From Cryptomeria japonica (lineage: Eukaryota > Streptophyta > Pinopsida > Cupressales > Cupressaceae): a stretch of DNA of 60,000 nucleotides. The notes below the pieces were generated by a model, which had not been told where the DNA came from, made no database searches, and was given only the letters and a program-made list of their open reading frames with translations. The number at the start of each line of letters is the position of its first letter. Position 1 is the first letter of the stretch. The stretch covers positions 256,233,533 through 256,293,532 of the forward strand of contig NC_081410.1 in NCBI RefSeq assembly GCF_030272615.1, given 5' to 3'. The translations under genes were made by a program, and so were the position numbers. Shown piece after piece: positions 53,626-60,000 of the stretch.

Positions 53626-55195
53626 ATCCATTTTGTCTACATCCAATAGGTGGAGGATCTGGTCGATCCACACCTCCTAGTCCCAACAATTCTACTTGAA
53701 CACTCTGTCAGGGGAGAAGAGATGTGTCTTCTAGGTCTACTAAGGAGATGCTTACTATTAGTCATATGATAAGAGAAAATAGAAGAAACGTGAATACTAC
53801 TAGCTAACAAGTTGTGTAATGTTGGGTGATTCATGTTACATCATGGATTTCATTGGCTAGCAAGTTGTGTTATGCTAGGTGATCCATGATAGAGAATATT
53901 AACAAACAAAACCATTTGTTTGCAAGGCAATCCAAAAACTCTACTACAAAATGGTTGTTGTAGGGACACAAAACACAAACAACAATAATAACCAACACTT
54001 GCAAATATGTAAACAACAACAATGGTCACACTAGCATTAATCCATGCTATTCCAAGTAACGAATCTCAAAAAAATAATAACCATGCCCTAGGGGGCGCTA
54101 TGTACCATAACACTTCTAGTTTGAGGATATAACATAAATGAATTAACACGAGAAAATAGGAGAGCTCATATGCCTCCCCTTAAGATGTCAACATACCTCT
54201 AGGTTGATATCTTAAGGTAGATAGCGATCAAGGCCGATAAGCACCTTCAACACCAAGAAGATACCCTTAATAAACATACATGCATTCCAAGATAGGAAGA
54301 AAGATCCTTGTACATGCCTCATTGCTATAAGAAAGGAAGAGATAGTTGTAAAAGAGATATTATGGAAACATTAAACATAATTTAAATGAAGGCAACTAAA
54401 AGAATGCAGAGAGATTAAAAAACTCTATAGAGCAACTATTTTACATACCTCAAATACAAGATTGTAGGGTGGAACAATAAACAATGACAAATCAAGGAAA
54501 GAATGAAAGATCCAGACCAAATTCTTATACAATGCAGTCTAGTTGAAGGCTTTTCATTCAACACAAGATAGTGAAGGGGTCATTATGATGATTTATTTGA
54601 AGGTTCATAAGTTAAAGGTAGTCACTAATATATAAAGAGTGAATAAATTGAAGAGCCTGATGAATTGCCAGCGTAGCATGAGGATGTATGATGTCAACAA
54701 TGGCAAAATGATATTATGATGGTGGTGAAACTACAAAAAGTTTTGATCATATTTTTATTGAGCATGAAAGAAACCACCTTGAGCTCATGAATGATAGGCA
54801 TCATGTTGTAGAGTATCAACCCTTGTTGAACAAGGGAGTCACATTTTTGAGGCTCGATCAATGCAAGGAGACATTTTGTGTATATGAAGTGGTTTCAATT
54901 AGCCATTTTGTGTCCAAGCAAGGAGAGGATTTGGATTCAGGACAATTCTATGCAAGAAAGGATATCAAGTTATAAAAGATAAAAATCAACAAAGGTAACG
55001 TGGATCCTTAAAAAAGAGGAACAATTGACAACTATTATTCTTTCTCCACAATGTAGAGACAAGAAGAACTAGGCTATTACGTTGCCTCCCTAGTATGATT
55101 GCACATAAAATCATAGTACCATGAATGACAATGAACCCCTAATAGGTAATTAAGCTACCAATGTCATATAGCAAGATAAAAACATAATAGGTTAT
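53626..55195. other. No gene recognised
   Basis: AT-rich sequence with short ORFs only (for example 54787-54975). TAGCAAGTTGTGTTATGCTAGG and TAGCTAACAAGTTGTGTAAT-like words at 53800-53880 form a small direct duplication. Nothing assignable. Confidence 0.45.
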
Positions 55196-55288
55196 AAATG
55201 TCATTTAGAAGGGATATGATGAGTGTATAACTCATTGTCACCTATTATTTAAATGTTACTAGAACTACAATAAGTTGTTGAATTTTAA
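55196..55288 (+). repeat. 93-bp direct repeat, left copy
   Basis: AAATGTCATTTAGAAGGG to GTTGTTGAATTTTAA, nearly identical to 55975-56067 (one difference noted: TATAACTC against TATGACTC). It brackets the integrase-chromodomain scrap. A further partial copy (ACTCATTATCACCTATTATT) directly precedes the right copy. Confidence 0.9.
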
Positions 55289-55700
55289 GAGTGGATTGAA
55301 AAAGTTGAAGCCATGGTTTTATGGCTCATTTAGGATTTCCAAGAGGATTAGAGAAGTGTCTTATAAGTTGGAGCTACTAGCAAATAGTAAGGTACATAAT
55401 ATTTTTCATGTATCTCACCTCAAGAAAGTGTTGGAACACAATGTAGTTCCATCTTTTGAGTTACCACTATTGGGTGAGGAAGGGAAACTTATTCTTATTC
55501 TCGAGGCTATCATTGATGTCAGGGAGAATACTCTTAGGAGGAGGACTATCAAAGAGTACTTAGTGAAGTGGAAGAACTTACTAGTTGAGGATGCTACTTG
55601 AGAGAGTGAGCAACCTTTGCAACATCCAAAGTTGAAATTGCTCGGAAACAAGCAATTTTGTGGAGGAGGGGCTTTTTTTTTTAAAGCTAGTTGTGTCTCT
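55289..55700 (+). pseudogene. pol: Chromovirus (Ty3/gypsy) integrase C-terminus with chromodomain, truncated
   Basis: Reads GLKKLKPWFYGSFRISKRI, then ELLANSKVHNIFHVSHLKKV, the GPF/Y-like C-terminal integrase module, followed by AIIDVRENTLRRRTIKEYLV and KWKNLLVEDAT, a chromodomain that targets integration to modified histones in chromoviruses. The next codon is TGA where W is expected (TGG to TGA); ESEQPLQHPKLKLLG follows in frame. Nothing of the upstream integrase core or RT is present, so it is a fragment. No relation to the Tat elements nearby. Confidence 0.88.
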
Positions 55701-55974
55701 AGCTAGCCATCTCATTGTTGAAGGTGAGTTTTGGGAATTAAGAAACCGATTAGAGGTTCTTAGTCACTGGAGTATTGATGTAGAGCTCACAGGGAAGCAC
55801 ATAATTCACCATGACACAATGTCATTTCTTCAACTTTGTTTTGTAACAATACTCACCCAATTGGGTTCTCAAGAGGAACTATTCCAAAATCTTATCAAAC
55901 TTAGGTTGTACTAACATCCACAAGGAAGAATGGATCCAATGACTGATCCTATAACTCATTATCACCTATTATTT

Positions 55975-56067
55975 AAATGTCATTTAGAAGGGATATGATG
56001 AGTGTATGACTCATTGTCACCTATTATTTAAATGTTACTAGAACTACAATAAGTTGTTGAATTTTAA
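55975..56067 (+). repeat. 93-bp direct repeat, right copy
   Basis: Counterpart of 55196-55288. The 686 bp between the copies contains the chromodomain scrap and its 3' flank. Confidence 0.9.
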
Positions 56068-56369
56068 TCTCCAGATCATGACATTCATTACTGGAATAGT
56101 TGATGATGCTTGAAAAAAGGATTGTCCTAATTTTGTTTATGGTTTTTTCTTCAATTTTTCAAGGGGAGAGTAATAAAGTTGGCTTTAAGAAACTCATACA
56201 AAATTATCTCTTGTTGTGATATTAAACGTTGTTGGAAAAGTCATAGATATATTAGACAATGGGGGAGGGGATGTCAACAAAGGAGGAGGATAGAAACCTA
56301 AATCGGTGTATATCACTTAACAAACCACTCGATACTTAATCGACATGTCTACATATGCAAGACAATCGA

Positions 56370-56525
56370 TACTAATCGATATGTATTAGTTAAGCCCGAT
56401 AACAATTAATGTTCACAGTTAATATATTAACCGATATTAATCAGAGTGCATTGGTTAAGCCCAATAACAATCGGTGTCCATAGTTAATAAGTTAACCGAT
56501 ATTAATCGGAGTGCATTGGTTTTAA
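56370..56525. repeat. 65-bp tandem repeat with AACCGATATTAATC words
   Basis: Two and a half copies of a unit with TTAAGCCC, ATAACAAT, GTTAACCGATATTAATC and GTGCATTGGTT; TTAAGCCC recurs 65 bp apart. ATCGGT/ACCGAT words resemble those in copia LTR U3 regions, so this may be part of an unrelated LTR. Confidence 0.75.
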
Positions 56526-56703
56526 TGTAAACCCATACCAATCGGTATTCTATGCTATGAGATTTACAATCGATGATTATCGGTAGCTAAGCATTGATTG
56601 AACTTTTCAAGTATGGTTGAATATATACAAATTTAAGAATGATCACCAATCAAATGAAGGAACAATAGCTTGAAGTCTTCATCATAGTTTATTGATAGGA
56701 TAT

Positions 56704-56744
56704 ATGATTGAATGAGAGACTTCATTTATCTCTCATTCAATCAT
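56704..56744. repeat. Perfect 16-bp hairpin with 9-nt loop
   Basis: ATGATTGAATGAGAGA (56704-56719) and its exact reverse complement TCTCTCATTCAATCAT (56729-56744). Could be a terminator-like or small structured element; no function shown. Confidence 0.85.
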
Positions 56745-57400
56745 TTATCTTATCGAGGCTATCATGCATTAACAGGATAGAGAGACCTTATATCAAATTA
56801 AGGAAGGCATGAGAGTGATATATGTATTAGTGTAATTATTATACTTTTTGAATATTTATCCTTAGTTACATTTAGACCAAATTACAAGTTACATTCAATA
56901 TAGGACCACAAGTTACATCACCCAATTAGGGTTAGACCAAATTACAAGTTACATTTATAGGTCATGTCCTATTCGAGCTAGCTACTATTTCAACACATTC
57001 TAACACATGTATCTATTTCTATGCAATAATTAGTAGTAGCTACATAGACTAGCATGGTACATAATTTCTTTTCTAATAGTGCCCTTCATATGCAATTCTT
57101 TCAAGATTATTTAGTTGTATCTACCTTCTTAGGTTATGCAAATGGAGATTAGATTAGGTTATGTATCTACTTTCTTGCTCTGTAATTCTTGTTGTGTTTA
57201 ATAAATTTTTATCCCTTTGGTGAAAAAAAAGGAGGTTGATGATAAATATCTATGTTGTCTGTTAGTTGATTCCCATGCCAAAACTTATCACACAAGCTAA
57301 AATATGATAATCTTGGTTAAAAAATCTCATATAGAAGAATAATGAGTTATGTCTTAAGTTTCATTGCATGGTGTTATGTGACATTGGATAAGTTCGCTAC
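56745..57400. other. No gene; ACAAGTTACAT repeats
   Basis: AAATTACAAGTTACATT occurs twice (56880-56896, 56939-56955) and GACCACAAGTTACAT once between. The end near 57190-57230 (GTTTAATAAATTTTTATCCC, then A-rich) looks like an LTR polyadenylation region, not assignable further. Confidence 0.4.
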
Positions 57401-58600
57401 TGTTAATCATGAAAGATGATGGACTAATCATGGATGGTGATAAAATTGTTATGATAAACCCAATGGAGCCATGGTTTACTCACAAGGTTGATCAATATGA
57501 AATTTCAAGCAGCTTCTCGGGTTCCATAACAATTGTAGCTGTGGTCTACTTCACTCAAATGTCATGAAAACAAAAAGTGTTAAGATCAGAAAAAACCTCT
57601 CCCTGCATGTCTGCTTTGAGGCCAGCCTAGATGATCACTATTGGTAAATGCCAATGCCCACCACTTGGGGGTGGGGGGGCCGGGAATGTTGGGTTCGGAC
57701 TCGGCAATTACCCCCAACAATGCTTCGACGACCAGCTTATTCATGATATATTATCTGCTTCCTCTGCCCAAAAAAAATCGATCGTGGCTGGGGTTTGTCA
57801 CTATATTGTTCCTTTCGCGGCCACGAAGTGGGGGGCCTTCAATCCTTGTTCGAGTTCCTTATGTGGTCGAGTGAAAGATCGAACAAAAACCAGTTCCTTC
57901 CGCAGCGCTTTGTTCCAGATCCTACAAGAAAATTCCACCATAAAATTGAACAAAAACCAGTTAACCGCTTGACCATGAGTGGTTCCCGCCTAAACAACTA
58001 TGACCAGGAACAAGTAATGAGTAGTGGCGGAGGCAATGCTGGGGGATTCTAGCAAACAAAGGTGGAACTGTGGGCGGGAATACACTGCTGGGGCGACAAC
58101 GAGAGAATGGGAAGAGGCCACGAAAATCATTTGAAATGTCTTGGTCTTTTTTTTTTTTTTTAAGTAATGCTCGCTATCGTTGGAATTTCGATGAACGCAG
58201 GCACTTTTTGTAAAAAAACACAAACGTCATTGCCAATTCCTTCTCTGCCGCAAACATATATTGAATGATCATCGAAATTCCCATGAATGCGGGCAATGTT
58301 TCAAAAAAAAAATCAAATTTGTTCACAATATTCCTTCTTCGTTGGAAACCGCCGTCGAAATTTTAGGGCAAATGTATTAGTGGCTTATCTCAACAACCAA
58401 TGTATGAGAGACCATGGTATTATTTTACAAAGCATTTGGGTAGACATACATAGATTAAAGCAATGGGGAAGTGTCTCAAATGACCTCACTTTGGAGTTGC
58501 CCAAAAATCTTAGGAAATACTAGCATGGACAAGCTCGACATAATCTTTCTGTAAAGCGGAAAAATCGCGATCGAACCCTAGTTGCTCTCCCCTCTTCCAA
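57401..58600. other. Unassigned, locally GC-richer sequence
   Basis: Between 57640 and 58080 base composition is clearly richer in G and C than the surroundings. A 113-codon plus-strand ORF (57631-57972) has CGG-like low-complexity composition and no recognised motif, and overlapping frames are equally open, so I do not call it a gene. Two related words, GTTGGAATTTCGATGAACGC (58179) and TCATCGAAATTCCCATGAAT (58268), suggest an old duplication. Confidence 0.4.
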
Positions 58601-59418
58601 CTCCAAGGAGAGAGAAGGGAGGTTCGCTAGGATTCGATGGTTTTCACTTAGGGGGGAGACTTTACATTCAAAAGAGGGGTTGAAACCCACAAGATCCAAT
58701 CCCACGCAATGCAAGATTGGATGCTAAATGAGTTTCAAGGGTTAAGACAGCAAGGCTACCCTCTTTTGTAAAGAATGTGCATAGAAGAATTGAGCTAGGA
58801 ATGCATAAAAAGTGACAAAGATTCGCTTATAAACTGAGATAGGAATACAGTATGAAGCTGCGGACCTGGAATTAGCAGTAAAATGTCGATACGGCGCTGT
58901 CCTGCAAATTTGAGCAAAAGTTGTCGAGACGATGGCGCCCGGCGCCACGGTCCTCCGAAAAATCCGCGAAACGAAGGGGGATCTGTTCGTCTCTGCACAA
59001 GGATTCCAGATCTTCAATCTCAGCCGCATACCTGCAACCTACACACAGAAAAGTGAAGACGATTGGGGGGTTAGGGATTAGGGGTTTGCCTTTAGGTCAA
59101 ACCCCGGTTTTGGAATTAACCAAGAAATGAGCAAGAGCTGTAAATGTAAATGACTGTAAAACAAGTACTAATACCTTGTTCTAAGGATGTTTGTATCCTT
59201 ATGTGCGAAGGTTTAGATGTTGTATGTTGTATGTTGTAGTAGTATGTGATCTCCTCTTCAATGGTTGAATCCTTGTCTTGAATGCAACACTTAGCCTTGA
59301 ATGGAGACTTGAAATGATCAATTGCTTGAAGGAATGCTTGAATGCTTGAATGCTTGAGTATAGTTTCCACGCCTTTTTCACATATGACCTTCTTTTCAAA
59401 TGGGAGAGGCAAATGTAG

Positions 59419-59426
59419 TTTATATA
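59419..59426 (-). promoter_or_regulatory. TATA box of the right-end LTR
   Basis: Minus strand TATATAAA about 390 bp into the LTR, downstream of the palindromic repeats. Confidence 0.5.
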
Positions 59427-59550
59427 CTTGTCATTTAGGGCTGATAGACTGATTTTCCCGACCTTAGGCCGACCAGGAAATGTAATTTCCAAATTGCAAA
59501 CAAAAAGACCCGCAATCTCCTTAGGAGACCGGGCCCAAAATAGGACCCAG

Positions 59551-59638
59551 GGACCAGGGCGCTGGGCACCATGGTCCTGGGGACCAGGGCGCTGGGCGCC
59601 CTAGTCCTGAGGGACCAGGGCACTGGGCGCTCTGGTCC
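59551..59638. repeat. Three tandem GC-rich palindromes, period about 30 bp
   Basis: Units at 59551-59577, 59581-59608 and 59612-59638, each GGACCAGGGCGC, TGG, then GCGCCCTGGTCC with a few changes. Each can fold on itself; they are in U3 upstream of the TATA box. Two related units lie at 10399-10460. Confidence 0.88.
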
Positions 59639-59811
59639 CACCTCCCGGGACAGCAGGGTGCAAGGAGGTTCAGGCCAGGGTACTTGAAAAATGCAGTTTT
59701 CAGTGTCATAATCAGGTTTCGGGGTCTCCATTCAGGTTGCATGTTGCGTCGCCATCGTGAAGACTGAAATGCAGTCGAAATTGCAAGTGTCGCAATTTTA
59801 GGACGCTACAT

Positions 59812-60000
59812 TTAGCCCCCACTTTAGCGGGAGTATGTATGCTCATACTTCCGGTAAAGTACAAGGAAACAACATTGAAAGACTTTCACCACGTCAAGGA
59901 GGCAAGACACACCAAGCCCCCAGTGGACTAAGGATCTTACGACTTCGATTGACAAAGTAAAAGGGAAGATCACGAGGGAGAACCATGACTGTCAGTAGTA
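59812..60000 (-). other. PPT and 3' internal end of a gypsy-type element
   Basis: Minus strand AAAGTGGGGGCTAAA (59812-59826) is the polypurine tract next to the LTR. The rest is internal non-coding sequence running off the window. Confidence 0.75.

Larger units (their letters stand above)
58600..59811 (-). mobile_element. 3' LTR of a gypsy-type element that leaves the window (lower boundary approximate)
   Basis: Minus strand starts TGTAGCGTCC at 59811, right after a PPT, and is related to the solo LTR at 9279-10889: both start TGTAGCGTC and share a block with CAAA, GGTTTGAC and AAACCC (59085-59115 here). It has TATATAAA at 59419-59426 and three GC-rich palindromes in U3. The LTR's other end is not defined; 58.6 kb is estimated from parallels with the solo LTR. 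Confidence 0.7.

Noticed and set aside
57631-57972. 113-codon plus-strand ORF as a host gene
   Set aside because: No recognisable motif, overlapping frames equally open, low-complexity start; no splice or promoter context.

Overview
The window is nuclear DNA from a large plant genome, with no intact host gene. It is AT-rich and made almost entirely of nested LTR retrotransposons: Tat/Ogre-type Ty3/gypsy, SIRE-like Ty1/copia and a chromovirus scrap. I think a seed plant, probably a gymnosperm, is most likely from the Tat element types and LTR styles; that is inference from memory, not a database match.

Nested layout, supported by target-site duplications (TSDs) read from the sequence. (1) The oldest layer is a decayed Tat-like element on the minus strand. 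Its pieces lie at 47707-48332 (gag end), 32027-38498 (PR, aRNH, RT, RH, INT, start of an extra ORF) and 1-5632 (rest of that ORF). (2) It is split at 5638-32021 by a 26.4 kb minus-strand Tat/Ogre-like element (TSD AACAA). This element is itself loaded with a solo LTR at 9279-10889 (TSD ATGAT), a solo LTR at 12937-13738 (TSD GTTGT), a 4.9 kb copia element at 17285-22225 (TSD TATAG) and a solo LTR at 26969-28011 (TSD ATTTC). Without these it is about 18 kb, and it carries an antisense plant-mobile-domain ORF near its 3' end. (3) The old element is split again at 38499-47701 (TSD GAAAG) by a 9.2 kb element that has gag but no pol. (4) At 48.3-53.6 kb lies the most unusual part: two inverted repeats built from pieces of a DRM-type de novo DNA methyltransferase gene, one about 2.2 kb long with roughly 1.1 kb arms. 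They are preceded by CACTA-like subterminal repeats, and the area is interrupted by a solo LTR (51111-52632, TSD CAACA) whose empty site survives at about 53.5 kb. (5) 53.6-58.6 kb holds an integrase-chromodomain scrap between 93-bp direct repeats, a small tandem repeat, a perfect hairpin and unassigned sequence. (6) The right end is a minus-strand LTR (about 58.6-59811) followed by the polypurine tract of an element running out of the window.

How the parts relate: the gag-only element shares its gag zinc motif, its PPT-adjacent stem-loop, a T-rich 3' block and leader features with the 26 kb Tat element, so it is probably mobilised by such an element. The copia element also has gag without pol, plus a second ORF of unknown function. 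The DRM inverted repeats, if transcribed, would fold into long double-stranded RNA matching a gene of the DNA-methylation pathway that silences such elements; this is a hypothesis. Coding remnants are broken mainly by nonsense codons of the CAG-to-TAG and CGA-to-TGA kind, as expected of old methylated repeats.
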